Source: Actinomycetota bacterium
GTDB lineage: Bacteria > Actinomycetota > Thermoleophilia > Gaiellales > Gaiellaceae
Direction: 5' to 3'
DNA: 44,770 nt
NCBI GenBank assembly: GCA_020029615.1
Contig: JAIBJO010000007.1
Coordinates: 1-44,770 of the forward strand
Below are positions 31,304 through 42,474 of the stretch, in pieces; the first letter of the stretch is position 1; each line of letters starts with the position of its first letter. Below the pieces are notes generated by a model. The model searched no databases, had not been told where the DNA came from, and saw only the letters and a list, made by a program, of their open reading frames with translations. Position numbers and translations under genes: made by a program.

Positions 31304-34117
31304 CTACGACGGTTCTGAGCGAGGGTCGAAGTCCCCGATCCACTCGGACATCGGGACGTACTCGGGTGCCGGGGGCCCCGCGACGACGCCGCTCACTCCG
31401 GCCAGTGCTCCGCCACCACCCGTGCCGCTCAACCCGAGCTCGGCAGGCGCATCCGCAGCCTCGGGCTCCACCTGCTCGCCGTTCGTCGTGGGCTTGCGAC
31501 GTTTGCGTCCTCCGCGCGACCCTCGGCGCGAGCGCTTGCGCTTGGGCTGGCCGTCGTCGCTCACTTCAGGGTCGGCGCCCGCTTCGGCAGCTGCCGCCGG
31601 CTCGACCAGAGTGGCAACCGGCTCCTCATCCGCCGCTGTATCGGCTGGCGGCACGTGAATCTTCGGCCGGGCTTTCGGTCTCGCCTTGGGCTTCGGCCTG
31701 GCTGCTTGTGCGGCGCCGTCGATCACCGGTTGGTCCTCAGCCGGAGCCGCTTCGGTCGCGGCGGCGGCCGATGGCTTCTTGCGCCCGCGACCACCGCGCG
31801 TTCCACGCCGAGTTCGCTTCTTTGCGGTCACCGCCTCTTGCCGGGATCCGCTTTCGTCCTCGCTGTCGACGGACGGCTCCTCGGCGGTGGAGTCGACCGC
31901 TGCCTCGGGCTCGATCGGGAGATCGGTCTCGTCCTCTTCGGAGGAAGCGACCTCGACCGCCTGCTCATCCGCGATCTTCTTCCGGCTTGGAGCACGCATC
32001 GGGCGCTCGGCCTCCGCCTCGAACGTGATCGGCGTGGGCACGACGACGTCGCCGTCGAGGCTCGCGTAAGCCGCTCCTTCGAGGGCGCGGCCGATGCGCA
32101 CGGTCACCTTCTTGCCTACGAGCTTCGCGGCGGCCGCGACAACAACCTCGTACTCGTCGACCTTGCCGACGCCGGCTGTCGGGTCGTGCAGCCCGACCTC
32201 GACCAACTTGAGGTCCACGGACGCTCCGTCCTCCACCGGCGTCGTGGGGCGCAAAGCATCCAGCTTCCCTTGCGCGAGGACCTCGAAGTGATCGAAGTGG
32301 ACGTGGCCGTTGTCGTTGCCAGGCGTCAGGAAGAATCGTCGACGAGCCGCCGTCTCGATCTCGACCAGCCTGCTCGCGCCGGGGCCCGTGATCAACGACA
32401 GGACGCGCGGATGAACCTCGACCCGGAAAGCCTGGACGCGCGAGCCTTTCGCGATCTCCCTCAGTCGCCGCTCGATCTCGAGGGCGTGGGTCGCCTCGGA
32501 GACCACGAAACCGTCACCCGCGCATACCGGGCAGCGACTCGTGATGATCTCGCGAGGCCCGTCGGTGACGTTCTGGCGCGTCATCTCGACGAGGCCGAGC
32601 GGAGAGATCTCCACGACGTACGTCTTCGTCCGATCGCGCTCGAGCTCCGTGCGCAGCGCCTCCTCCACCGTGGCGCGGTTCTTGGGGTTCGCCATGTCGA
32701 TGAAGTCGATGACGATGATGCCGCCGATGTCGCGCAGCCTGAGCTGGCGGACGACCTCTCTCACGGCCTCGAGGTTGTTCTTCACGATCGTGTCCTCGAG
32801 CCGCCCCTGCGCGCTCTTTCCACGTGAGCCGACGAACCGCCCGGTGTTCACGTCGATGACCGTGAAGGCCTCTGCGTAGTCGAAGACGAGGTAGCCGCCG
32901 GACGGGAGATCGACGCGTCGTTCGAGGGTGGAGCGGATTTCCTGTTCGACTCCCGAAGCGTCGAAGAGCGGGGCTCTGTCGCGATAGCGGTGGACCCGCT
33001 CGATCATGTGCGGGGAGGTCTTCTTCAAGTAGCTGATGATGCGCCGGTGCGTCCGGTCGTCGTCGATCTGCGCACCGACGAAGTCACCGGCGAAGAGATC
33101 TCGCACGATTCGCAGTGGAAGCTCGGCTTCCTCGTAGACAAGCGTCGGCGCGGTCGCGCCCTTGGCCTTCGTCTGAATCGTCTTCCACAGACGCTGGAGG
33201 AAGACGAGGTCGCGCTCGATGTCCTCCGCGGAGGCACCTTCGGCCGCCGTCCTGACGATGATCCCGCCGCCCTTGGGGTCGAGCTTCCTCACGATCTCCT
33301 TGAGCCGCGTGCGCTCGGCGTCCTCGAGCCGGCGTGACACGCCCGAGCCTTCGCCGTTGGGGACGTAGACCAGGAAGCGGCCGGGCAGCGAGATCTCGGT
33401 CGTCAGCCGTGCGCCCTTCGACTTCATCGGGTCCTTGACCGCCTGCACGAGGATGGTCTGCCCGCGCTTGATCAGATCCTGGATCTTGCGTGCACCCTTG
33501 CGACCTTCGAGCTCGGGGCCGACGATCTCGTCCACGTACAGGAAGCCGTTCTTCTCGAGCCCGATCTCGACGAATGCGGCTTCCATCCCCGGTAGGACGT
33601 TGTCGACGACTCCCAGGTAGATGTTTCCCGCGATGGATCGCCGCTCCGGGCGCTCGAGGTAGACCTCGGCGACACGGTCGTCCTCGAGGATCGCGACTCG
33701 CTGCTCGCCGACGTCGACCGAGATGAGCAGCTCCCGCTTGGCCGCCGGAAGCGGAGCCCGCTTCGTCGGCGTTCGACGACGGCTGCTGCGCTGTGACCGC
33801 TTGTCGGCCTTGCGTTCGGTCCTCGGCTCGGTGGTCCGCTCGGCCTTGCGGGCGGGTCGGGCGCGCCCGTCGTCGGCCGCGTCGTCGGGCTCGCCAGCCG
33901 CGTCCCTGACGGCTTGCGCGCCGGCGGGCTTCTTCCTTCCGCGCCCACCGCGAGTTCCGCGGCGGCGCCTCTTCCTCGGGCCTTCGGGCGCATCGTGCTC
34001 CCCGACGGGCTCCGGTGCCTGGACCTCAGGCGGTGTCGGTACCTCTACGGCATCGGCCTCTTGAGCCGTGCCCTCGTCCTCTTGCTTCTTGCCGAAGCGA
34101 AACCAGCGTAGTGCCAA
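31304..34117 (-). CDS. rng: Ribonuclease E/G
   Basis: 937 residues from TTG with GAGGAG about 10 nt upstream. Endoribonuclease for mRNA decay and rRNA maturation. Catalytic core about residues 125-600: S1 domain (SIAGNIYLGVVDNVLPGMEA), DNase I-like part with Asp422 (VIDVNTG) and Asp471 (VIDFIDM), and the Zn-link Cys529-P-V-Cys532. A TRAM-like domain follows (KVDEYEVVVAAAAKLVGKKV). Both ends are low-complexity and carry the basic patch RRGTRGGRGRKKP three times (once N-terminal, twice C-terminal). The layout with N- and C-terminal extensions is typical of actinobacterial RNase E/G; the symbol rne would serve equally. Confidence 0.95.
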   Translation of the reverse strand: MALRWFRFGKKQEDEGTAQEADAVEVPTPPEVQAPEPVGEHDAPEGPRKRRRRGTRGGRGRKKPAGAQAVRDAAGEPDDAADDGRARPARKAERTTEPRTERKADKRSQRSSRRRTPTKRAPLPAAKRELLISVDVGEQRVAILEDDRVAEVYLERPERRSIAGNIYLGVVDNVLPGMEAAFVEIGLEKNGFLYVDEIVGPELEGRKGARKIQDLIKRGQTILVQAVKDPMKSKGARLTTEISLPGRFLVYVPNGEGSGVSRRLEDAERTRLKEIVRKLDPKGGGIIVRTAAEGASAEDIERDLVFLQRLWKTIQTKAKGATAPTLVYEEAELPLRIVRDLFAGDFVGAQIDDDRTHRRIISYLKKTSPHMIERVHRYRDRAPLFDASGVEQEIRSTLERRVDLPSGGYLVFDYAEAFTVIDVNTGRFVGSRGKSAQGRLEDTIVKNNLEAVREVVRQLRLRDIGGIIVIDFIDMANPKNRATVEEALRTELERDRTKTYVVEISPLGLVEMTRQNVTDGPREIITSRCPVCAGDGFVVSEATHALEIERRLREIAKGSRVQAFRVEVHPRVLSLITGPGASRLVEIETAARRRFFLTPGNDNGHVHFDHFEVLAQGKLDALRPTTPVEDGASVDLKLVEVGLHDPTAGVGKVDEYEVVVAAAAKLVGKKVTVRIGRALEGAAYASLDGDVVVPTPITFEAEAERPMRAPSRKKIADEQAVEVASSEEDETDLPIEPEAAVDSTAEEPSVDSEDESGSRQEAVTAKKRTRRGTRGGRGRKKPSAAAATEAAPAEDQPVIDGAAQAARPKPKARPKARPKIHVPPADTAADEEPVATLVEPAAAAEAGADPEVSDDGQPKRKRSRRGSRGGRKRRKPTTNGEQVEPEAADAPAELGLSGTGGGGALAGVSGVVAGPPAPEYVPMSEWIGDFDPRSEPS

Positions 34118-34277
34118 GGTTGAAGTCTCCTCGTTCGATCGCGCGCGGGCCCCGGAAAGCCGTCGGCAGTTCCGGCCTCGCGCTGCGTGGGTTCAAGACA
34201 TCGGTCGACATGACCTGACGCAACCGTAGCAGCCGCAGCGCCAGGCCCCCTCCGGACGGGTTACGGCCCATTCGCGG

Positions 34278-34472
34278 TCAGGCCGCCGCAGGACGAAGGC
34301 GCGAGCGGCGTGCCCGGACCGCGCGAAGGCGCTGGGAGAGGCGTGCCCAGGCCCACGGCTCGACCTCGGCGTACCGCGTCTGGCTCTGGCCGCGCGTCGA
34401 CTCCAGGTACTCGAACCACGCGTCGGCCTCTTCGAGCTGCAGGAGCTCTTCGGCCAGCTCCGTGTTCGGCAT
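34278..34472 (-). CDS. Small conserved-looking acidic protein
   Basis: 64 residues from the ATG at 34472, which follows GGGAGGG. N-terminal acidic helix (MPNTELAEELLQLEEADAWF), then EYLESTRGQSQTRYAEVEPW and a basic tail. Family unknown. It sits in the cell-shape/RNase gene string; 160 bp without a gene separates it from RNase E/G and may hold the promoter of that gene. Confidence 0.6.
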   Translation of the reverse strand: MPNTELAEELLQLEEADAWFEYLESTRGQSQTRYAEVEPWAWARLSQRLRAVRARRSRLRPAAA

Positions 34473-34542
34473 CGTCCCTCCCATCGGCTCGGTCGGGGCG
34501 CATGCTAGGACCAGGTCCGGACAGACCCGTCCCACGAAGCTG

Positions 34543-35346
34543 CTAGCCGGAGGGGATTCGGGACTCGAGCACCCTCAGGGTCTTCGCGAGCGCCCATGTT
34601 CCGGCAGCCGCGACCCCCGCATCCACCACCGGAGCCGGAAGCACCCGCCTGGCCGACCGCGCCACGCCACGGAACGCGAACCCTGCCGCGAGAGCGAGGG
34701 CCGCGCCGCCGGCTACGAGGGGCATCTCGTCGGATCCACCCGACGCCCTGGTGGTCGCGCGAAGCCGAGCGAGCATGCGAATCTGCTCGAGCGCGATCAA
34801 CGGCCGTGCCACTCCGCTTCCGCGGCCTGCGACGGCGAGCAACACGGAGCGAGTAACCGCCTGGCGCACGATTGCGTGGTAGACCGATGGCTCGAGCCTC
34901 GGGATGCGTGAGGCGAGCAGCGGCCCGTGCTCCGAGGCTTCGACGATCCCGTCCGCGATCTCGCGCACAGGGAAGCCCTCGCCCGCCCGGCACTCGACTA
35001 CGAACGGAGAGAGGACGTATGGCGGCTTCCAGTCCGCCTGTGGCCAGAGCTGAACGATGACCACGGGGGTCCCTCGCTTGTCGGCGTCTCGAACGAGGTC
35101 CCGATCGGCCTCGGAGGGCTCTCCGGCAAGAATGCGAACGAGCACCTCGGCAACGGGCGCGCGCGCCCCGTCGTCGACGGCGACCGCCCCCGCGGCGGCG
35201 TCCGCGCCCAGCTCCTTGGCAAGCTGCTCGGCCAGCATGCCGCTGACCACGATCGGCCCCGCGGTCGCGGGCGATAGCTCGTCCCGGGCGGTCTGGACGA
35301 CGCTATGCGCCTCACGGATCAACGCGCGGACTCCGGCGGCGCTCAG
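34543..35346 (-). CDS. DUF697-like membrane-associated protein
   Basis: 267 residues if it starts at CTG 35346, whose last bases overlap the rodA stop as CTGA, with AGGAAGG 8 nt upstream; a TTG at 35322 is the alternative. The N-terminal half is an alpha/beta domain (PIVVSGMLAEQLAKELGADA, VVIVQLWPQADWKPPYVLSP). The C-terminal half has RSVLLAVAGRG, LIALEQIRMLARL and glycine/alanine-rich hydrophobic helices (AGGAALALAAGFAFRGVARS), as in DUF697/YcjF-type proteins. Role unknown; its position after rodA suggests a link to the cell envelope. Confidence 0.65.
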   Translation of the reverse strand: MSAAGVRALIREAHSVVQTARDELSPATAGPIVVSGMLAEQLAKELGADAAAGAVAVDDGARAPVAEVLVRILAGEPSEADRDLVRDADKRGTPVVIVQLWPQADWKPPYVLSPFVVECRAGEGFPVREIADGIVEASEHGPLLASRIPRLEPSVYHAIVRQAVTRSVLLAVAGRGSGVARPLIALEQIRMLARLRATTRASGGSDEMPLVAGGAALALAAGFAFRGVARSARRVLPAPVVDAGVAAAGTWALAKTLRVLESRIPSG

Positions 35347-36527
35347 AGGGATCGCCTTCCTGCGAGCTCGCCCCGGGCATGGACGCTCTGGAGAACGCCG
35401 ATCAACACGAGGTTCGTCACCATCGACGAGCCGCCGACCGTGACGAACGGAAGCGGAATGCCGGTCACAGGCGCGACACCCATGGTCATACCGACGTTCA
35501 CGAAGATCTGGAACAGGAAGGCGAATACGAGCCCGCCGGCAACCACTGCCCCGTAGAGATCCCCGGCCACCGTCACGACCCGTAGCCCCCGCCAGACGAC
35601 GAGCAGGTACAGGAGCAGCAGGATCGCCGAGCCGACGAATCCGCGCTGCTCGGCAAGTGAGGCGAACGCAAAGTCGGTTGCATGCTCGGGCAAATAGTCG
35701 AGCCGTGTCTGGCTTGCCTCGACGACCCCGCGCCCGGTGAGGCCGCCCGAGCCGACGGCCGTGATCGACTGGTTCAGGTTGTACGTGATTCCGCTCGGAT
35801 CTGCCCCGGGGTCGAGGGTGAGGCGCGCAGCCTGGTACGGCTTCAGCACCTGGATCCCGGCTCCCGGAAGCAGCCAGAGAATCGAGGCGATCCCGATCAC
35901 GCCGATCGCGAGCAACACGAGGAGCTGACGCCAGCGGACGCCGACGAAGAAGAGAACGGCGCCGAGCGCCGCCGAGTACACGAGCGCGGTGCCGAGGTCC
36001 GGCTGGAGGAAGACGAGCAAGATGGGGGCCGCTCCCAGCCCGACTGCCGCAAAGATCGTTCGCCAGCGTGTCACGCGTCCGATGCGCTCGACCAGAAATC
36101 CCGCAATTGCGAGAACGAACAGCACCTTCCCGAACTCCGACGGCTGGAACTGGATGAAGCCGAGGTCGATCCAGCGCTTCGAGCCGCGGATCGTCTCGGC
36201 GGCGACGAAGACCACGACCATGAGTGCGAGCGTCGTCCCGTACACCAGCTGCCAATGCCGCCGTGCGAGATCCACTGGGACGACCGCGGCGGCGACGAGT
36301 CCTACGACGCCCAATCCGGCGGCGATCGCCTGGCGCATGACGTAGTAGTTCTCGTCTCCGGGTACGTCGAAGCGGGTGATTCCGGCGACGATCCAGAGCC
36401 CGTAGCCCACGAGCGCGAACGTCGCTGCGAGTAGCACCCAGTCGAGGCGGCGGAGAAACGCGATCGGCGCGGCCTCACCACGACCCGAGGGGGCACGAAC
36501 ACGCGGCTGCTGGGTGATCTCGATCAT
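35343..36527 (-). CDS. rodA: Rod shape-determining peptidoglycan glycosyltransferase RodA
   Basis: 394 residues, about ten membrane segments. SEDS-family polymerase that extends glycan strands from lipid II together with PBP2. Signatures: GSKRWIDLGFIQFQPSEFGK, LVFLQPDLGTALVY, GLTGRGVVEASQTRLDYLPE, HATDFAFASLAEQRGFVGS and the final GIPLPFVTVGGSSM. The ATG overlaps the PBP2 stop in TGATG, so the two partners are translationally coupled. The order mreBCD-mrdA-rodA is the classical elongasome arrangement. Confidence 0.96.
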   Translation of the reverse strand: MIEITQQPRVRAPSGRGEAAPIAFLRRLDWVLLAATFALVGYGLWIVAGITRFDVPGDENYYVMRQAIAAGLGVVGLVAAAVVPVDLARRHWQLVYGTTLALMVVVFVAAETIRGSKRWIDLGFIQFQPSEFGKVLFVLAIAGFLVERIGRVTRWRTIFAAVGLGAAPILLVFLQPDLGTALVYSAALGAVLFFVGVRWRQLLVLLAIGVIGIASILWLLPGAGIQVLKPYQAARLTLDPGADPSGITYNLNQSITAVGSGGLTGRGVVEASQTRLDYLPEHATDFAFASLAEQRGFVGSAILLLLYLLVVWRGLRVVTVAGDLYGAVVAGGLVFAFLFQIFVNVGMTMGVAPVTGIPLPFVTVGGSSMVTNLVLIGVLQSVHARGELAGRRSL

Positions 36528-38521
36528 CAATCCGTCTCCACGACGACGCTCGGCGGGGCCTCGACGCCGAAGAACCGCTCGAACACCCTGAGGGCCGCAG
36601 GCCCGGCGGCGCTCGAGCCGTGCCCACCGTTCTCGATGAGGGCGCACACGACGATCCGTGCTGCGTCCGACGGCCCCCAGCCGCACCACCACGACTGATC
36701 CTCGAGATGGTCCGCCGGATACCCGGGCAGCGGCACGACCTTCTCCGCGGTGCCCGTCTTGCCCGAGATCGGCACCGCAAAGTTGGAGAAGACGCCAGAG
36801 GACGTCCCGCTCGCAGCATGCGTCGCCCGGTAGAGGCCGTCACGCACGGCCGTGAGCGCCGCGGCGTCGACACCTGCCGACGTCGCCGGAGGAGGCGCGA
36901 ACCGCCGCAGTACCACTCGGGGTGACCCCTTGCCCCCCGGCTGCTCGACATCCGAGACCACGTACGGGGCCACGAGGTTGCCGCCGTTCGCGAGCATCGC
37001 ATAGAAGGCAGCCATCTGCAGAGGCGTGACCAGGAGATCCTTCTGTCCGATCGCCAGCTGGATCGAGTCCCCGGGGTTCCACGCGCGGTCCCAGTCGCTC
37101 TCGAACGTCTTGCGGCGCCATTCCGGCGTCGGCAGGAGCCCGTCCGCCTCTCCGCCGATGTCGAGACCGGTCGGGCCTCCGAACCCGAGCTGGCGCGCCC
37201 ACTTCTGCATGCGCACGCGGCTCTCGGAGCCACCCTCGTAGAAACGGTTCCCGATTTCGTAGAAGTACGTGTCACACGACTCCGAGAGCGCCTCGGGGAG
37301 CGTCATCGGGCGGTCGACGAACGGGTTCCAGTTTCGGAACTTCTGCTTGTCGAGCCCGTACGTGGCAAAGGGAGAGCACTGCAGCGACTCGTAGGGCGAG
37401 AACACGTGCTCCTGCATGCCCGCCAGCGCCGTGACGGGCTTCCACGTCGAGCCAGGCGGGTACAGACCCGCGATCGCACGATTGAAGAGCGGGTTGTTCG
37501 CGCTCTCGTCGTACAGAGCGCTGAGCTCCTTCGGGTCGACGCGACCGACGTACACCGACGGCTTGTACGTCGGTGACGATGCCATCGCGAGCACCGCGCC
37601 GTCGCGCGGGTCGAGCGCGACGATCGCGCCTCCGTCGGCGGCCCAGTGCTCGTTTCGGTGAGCGAGGTCGATCCCGTAGCGCAGCGCCTCCTCGGCAGCC
37701 CGCTGCAAACGGATGTCGAGCGTGAGCCGGAGCGCGTATCCCGGTCTCGCCTCCTGGCGCAGCTCGATCGGCGACTGCGGGCGACCGAGTGAGTCGACGC
37801 GAATCTGCGCGAGACCGGATCGGCCTCGAAGGTACGAGTCGAACGCCGCTTCCACGCCGGTCTTCCCGACTCGGTCGCCGGACCGGTAACCGTCGCGGCG
37901 GAGCCGCTTGAGCTCTTCGGGGGAGATCTCGCCCGTGTACCCGAGGACCTGCGCGGCCAGCGCAGCGTACGCGTAGTCCCGCAGATAGACCTGCACGATC
38001 GCCACCCCGGGGAACTCCGCCTGGTGCTCGTAGAGGTAGTTGACCTGTTCCTCGCCGACGGAGGTCTTCACCGTAATCGGCGTGAGCGGATCCAGGCGGT
38101 GCTCGTCGACCGTACGCGCGAGCGCCTTGGGAGGGACGTCGAGGACGCTCGCAAGCCGCTGAACCAGCTCGTACCGCCCTTCCTCGGGCATGTCGCCGAC
38201 CCAGAGCTGGACTGCTGTCCCGGCGACGTTCGAGACGACGACGCGCCCGCGACGATCGAGGATCGGCCCTCGTGGCGCCTCGACTCGGAGAAGGCGAAGC
38301 TGGTTGTTCTGAGCAGCGTTCAGATGCTCGTCTCCCGAGAGCACCTGCAGCGACCAGAGCCTGAAGAAGAGGACTGTGAACGCGACCAGCGCGACCACGC
38401 CGAGGACGGCGACGCGCAAGGCCAGCTGAGGAGTGAGCCGATGCGGCTCACGGACTCTCGGGTCGGGAGGCAGAAAGCGGCCGGATGGCGCCCGACTCGG
38501 TTGATACGGGTTCGAGCTCAC
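36527..38521 (-). CDS. mrdA: Penicillin-binding protein 2
   Basis: 664 residues, class B PBP: D,D-transpeptidase that cross-links peptidoglycan during elongation. One N-terminal membrane segment (ALRVAVLGVVALVAFTVLFF), a pedestal/dimerisation domain (APRGPILDRRGRVVVSN, GYTGEISPEEL, GKTGVEAAFDSYLRG) and the transpeptidase domain with Ser358-T-W-Lys361 (SxxK), SCD in ALSESCDTYFY (SxN variant) and KTGT from Lys588. GTG start lies 5 nt after the mreD stop codon. Confidence 0.96.
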   Translation of the reverse strand: MSSNPYQPSRAPSGRFLPPDPRVREPHRLTPQLALRVAVLGVVALVAFTVLFFRLWSLQVLSGDEHLNAAQNNQLRLLRVEAPRGPILDRRGRVVVSNVAGTAVQLWVGDMPEEGRYELVQRLASVLDVPPKALARTVDEHRLDPLTPITVKTSVGEEQVNYLYEHQAEFPGVAIVQVYLRDYAYAALAAQVLGYTGEISPEELKRLRRDGYRSGDRVGKTGVEAAFDSYLRGRSGLAQIRVDSLGRPQSPIELRQEARPGYALRLTLDIRLQRAAEEALRYGIDLAHRNEHWAADGGAIVALDPRDGAVLAMASSPTYKPSVYVGRVDPKELSALYDESANNPLFNRAIAGLYPPGSTWKPVTALAGMQEHVFSPYESLQCSPFATYGLDKQKFRNWNPFVDRPMTLPEALSESCDTYFYEIGNRFYEGGSESRVRMQKWARQLGFGGPTGLDIGGEADGLLPTPEWRRKTFESDWDRAWNPGDSIQLAIGQKDLLVTPLQMAAFYAMLANGGNLVAPYVVSDVEQPGGKGSPRVVLRRFAPPPATSAGVDAAALTAVRDGLYRATHAASGTSSGVFSNFAVPISGKTGTAEKVVPLPGYPADHLEDQSWWCGWGPSDAARIVVCALIENGGHGSSAAGPAALRVFERFFGVEAPPSVVVETD

Positions 38522-38525
38522 GTGC

Positions 38526-39056
38526 TCATCTCGCCAGGACCTCGACGTCGGGTGACACCGCGGTGCGGTCGTCCTCGCCGACCACGCGCCGGGTGAGCGC
38601 GTGCAAAGGAAGAGCGAGGGCGAGGTTCAGCACGCACGCGGGGATCAGCGCGGTCACGAGCGCGTGTCGCGCGACCACCTCCTCGCCGAGCATGTAGTGC
38701 AGTACATAACCGAAGAGACCCGCCAGGATCGTGATCGCACCGACTGCGATCACCGGCGCGAACCGCCGGTCGCGCCCAGTCGTCTCGCCGTACCGCCCGG
38801 CCCAAAACCCGACCAAAGTGAGTACGAGCGACGTGATTCCCATGGTGTCCAGCGTCATGAGGTCGACGACGAGACCGCCCAGGAAGCCGAAGATCGCACC
38901 CGGTATGGATCCGCGAATCAGGCCGAGCGAGACCACGACGACGAGGAGCACATCAGGCGCGCCGCCGCCGATGACGACGGACGAGACGACCACCGTCTGC
39001 AGCATCGCTGCGACGAACACGAGGAACGACCCGCGGAGAACCGCTCCGGCGCTCAC
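38526..39056 (-). CDS. mreD: Rod shape-determining protein MreD
   Basis: 176 residues with five or six membrane segments. Family-typical stretches are VVIGGGAPDVLLVVVVSLGL, GAIFGFLGGLVVDLMTLDTM and GITSLVLTLVGFWAGRYGE. It scaffolds the MreBCD complex in the membrane. The GTG start overlaps the mreC stop by 4 nt (GTGA). Confidence 0.93.
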   Translation of the reverse strand: MSAGAVLRGSFLVFVAAMLQTVVVSSVVIGGGAPDVLLVVVVSLGLIRGSIPGAIFGFLGGLVVDLMTLDTMGITSLVLTLVGFWAGRYGETTGRDRRFAPVIAVGAITILAGLFGYVLHYMLGEEVVARHALVTALIPACVLNLALALPLHALTRRVVGEDDRTAVSPDVEVLAR

Positions 39057-39991
39057 GGCCGCCGCTCCGTCGGGACGAGCACGAGCACGGCGTCGAGCGA
39101 CCCGAAGTCGACGAAAGGATCGACCTGTACCTGCTGGTAGAGATCGGTGTCGGTCTGTCCGACACTCGTCACCTTTCCGATCGGAATGCCCTTCGGGTAG
39201 AGCGAGCTGAGGCCGCTGGCGCGCCAGCCGGCGGTGACGACGTCGTCCCCGGCCTTGACGCGATCTTGCTTGGGCACGCGGTCGAGAACGAGCGTCTCAC
39301 GGGTACCGCGAGCGTGCCGCACGATGCCCGGCGCGCTCGTGCGCAGGTCGACTGCCGAGACCGCCGCCTCCTCGTCGGTCAGCAGTTGCACGCGCGCCGT
39401 ATCCGGCGTGACCCGGATGACGAGGCCGACGAGCCCGTCGGCCGTCACCACGGGATCGTTGACGCGAACGCCGTTGCTCGAGCCCGCGGCTAGGACGATC
39501 GCCTGCGTGAAGGCCCCGGCCGGCCGGCCGATGACCTCGGCTGCGACGGGATCGAAGTCGTCGGGGAAGCGAGGGCTGTCGAGGTAGGTCAGGAGGCGCC
39601 GGAGGTACTCGTTCTCCTGGAGCGCGAACTCACTCTGGATGGCACGCTGGAGCAGCTCCCGGTTCTCGACCCGCAGCCGCTCGGCCTCGGAGCGCGCGCT
39701 CAGGAGGCTGTCCGCCCAGGCGTATCCGTCCCGAAATGGCTGCGCGACACGCTCGAAGCCCACCGCGAACGGGCGGAGGACGGACGCGCCCGTGGACTGA
39801 ACGCTCGATAGCGGGCCGTCCTCTCCCGCGCGAAACGACAAGGTGATGAGGACGAGCGACACGAGGACGAGAACACCCACGGCGAGGCGGCGGCGAAGCG
39901 AACCTGCGCCGCGTGGGGATGCTGTCGTGGTCGGGATGCGCCGGACGGTCAGGCCCAGCGCCGCCGATCGTGCGCTGCGATGCCGGGGCAC
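39053..39991 (-). CDS. mreC: Rod shape-determining protein MreC
   Basis: 312 residues. Bitopic protein: membrane helix near residues 37-54 (AVGVLVLVSLVLITLSF), a coiled coil (ARSEAERLRVENRELLQRAI) and the periplasmic-type beta domain (VIGRPAGAFTQAIVLAAGSS, VVTADGLVGLVIRV, VVTAGWRASGLSSLYPKGIP). It links MreB to PBP2. GTG at 39991 is preceded by TACACT at 8 nt and no ribosome binding site; a CTG 12 codons downstream is another possibility. 88 bp separate it from mreB. Confidence 0.93.
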   Translation of the reverse strand: MPRHRSARSAALGLTVRRIPTTTASPRGAGSLRRRLAVGVLVLVSLVLITLSFRAGEDGPLSSVQSTGASVLRPFAVGFERVAQPFRDGYAWADSLLSARSEAERLRVENRELLQRAIQSEFALQENEYLRRLLTYLDSPRFPDDFDPVAAEVIGRPAGAFTQAIVLAAGSSNGVRVNDPVVTADGLVGLVIRVTPDTARVQLLTDEEAAVSAVDLRTSAPGIVRHARGTRETLVLDRVPKQDRVKAGDDVVTAGWRASGLSSLYPKGIPIGKVTSVGQTDTDLYQQVQVDPFVDFGSLDAVLVLVPTERRP

Positions 39992-39999
39992 GACAGGCC

Positions 40000-40005
40000 A
40001 GTGTA
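40000..40005 (-). promoter_or_regulatory. Possible leaderless -10 box before mreC
   Basis: TACACT on the minus strand ends 8 nt before the mreC GTG, inside the 88-bp mreB-mreC gap, which has no ribosome binding site. It would give mreC-mreD-mrdA-rodA a transcript separate from mreB. No clear -35 box. Confidence 0.35.
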
Positions 40006-40079
40006 GCGAGCGTCCATGCCGATTCCGGCTTTCGCAACGCCGCTAGCGCGCATGCAACAAGCGGGTCGAGACGTGACCG

Positions 40080-41709
<1,630 letters not shown>

Positions 41710-41713
<4 letters not shown>

Positions 41714-42474
41714 ACGGTCTTCCGTGCCGCCCAAATCTCCTCGGCCGGCCACTTTCGCGCCCAGTCGGCGGTGACGAATGAGTAGTACTCGTGCGTCTCG
41801 GCGGCATCGCCCGCGTACAGCTCGATCAGCTCCTCGACCTCGAAGCCCGAGTCGCGAAGCAGTCGGAGCAGCTCGCCGTGGGGGAGGTGGAACTCGACGC
41901 CGCCGTCCGACCAGGCGACTCGGTGCATGCCTCGCTGCGCGCGCTGCAGCGTCTGCGACGTCGTGTCCTCGACGTCGAGCGCACAGAGGATGACGAGCGG
42001 GCTGTTCGCCAGGAACACGAGCCGCCCACCGGGTCGCAGCAGCCGGTGCGCCTCGGGGATCCACTTGTACGGGTCGCACCAGATGCTCGCGCCGTACTCG
42101 GAGAAGGCGAGATCGAAACTCGCGTCGGCGAGCGGGACGTCCTCCGCACTCGCCTCGATCAGCGGGAACTCGATCCCGGTCTCCGCCTGGAGCCGCCGGG
42201 CGGTGTCCAGCTGCGCGCGCGTGACGTCTACTCCGACGGGGCGCGCGCCGCGGCGGGCGAGCCACGCCGAGAAGTACCCGGTGCCGCACCCGAGGTCGAC
42301 GACGTCGAGGCCCTCAACGTCGCCCAGCGCGCCGACCTCGGACTCCGGGACGCCGAACATCCCCCAGGTGATCTCGTCCGCCCGCCAGACCCGGTCGGCC
42401 TCGGCGTCGGTGTACTCGCGGTTCGACTTCGTCCAGACGCCGCGGTTCTGCGCGACGTAGTCGGGTTCAGACAA
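41710..42474 (-). CDS. Class I SAM-dependent methyltransferase
   Basis: 254 residues from TTG 42474, which overlaps the end of ndk. Core motifs: LDVVDLGCGTGYFSAWLARR (AdoMet-binding loop), ARPVGVDVTRAQLDTARRL, ASAEDVPLADASFDLAFSEY and EAHRLLRPGGRLVFLANSPL. The N-terminal NRGVWTKSNREYTDAEADRV resembles a subgroup of actinobacterial methyltransferases with unknown substrates. It stands between ndk and maf, overlapping both. Confidence 0.88.

Noticed and set aside
34026-34271. 81-codon minus-strand frame upstream of RNase E/G
   Set aside because: No ribosome binding site, atypical composition, and it overlaps the RNase E/G start in another frame.
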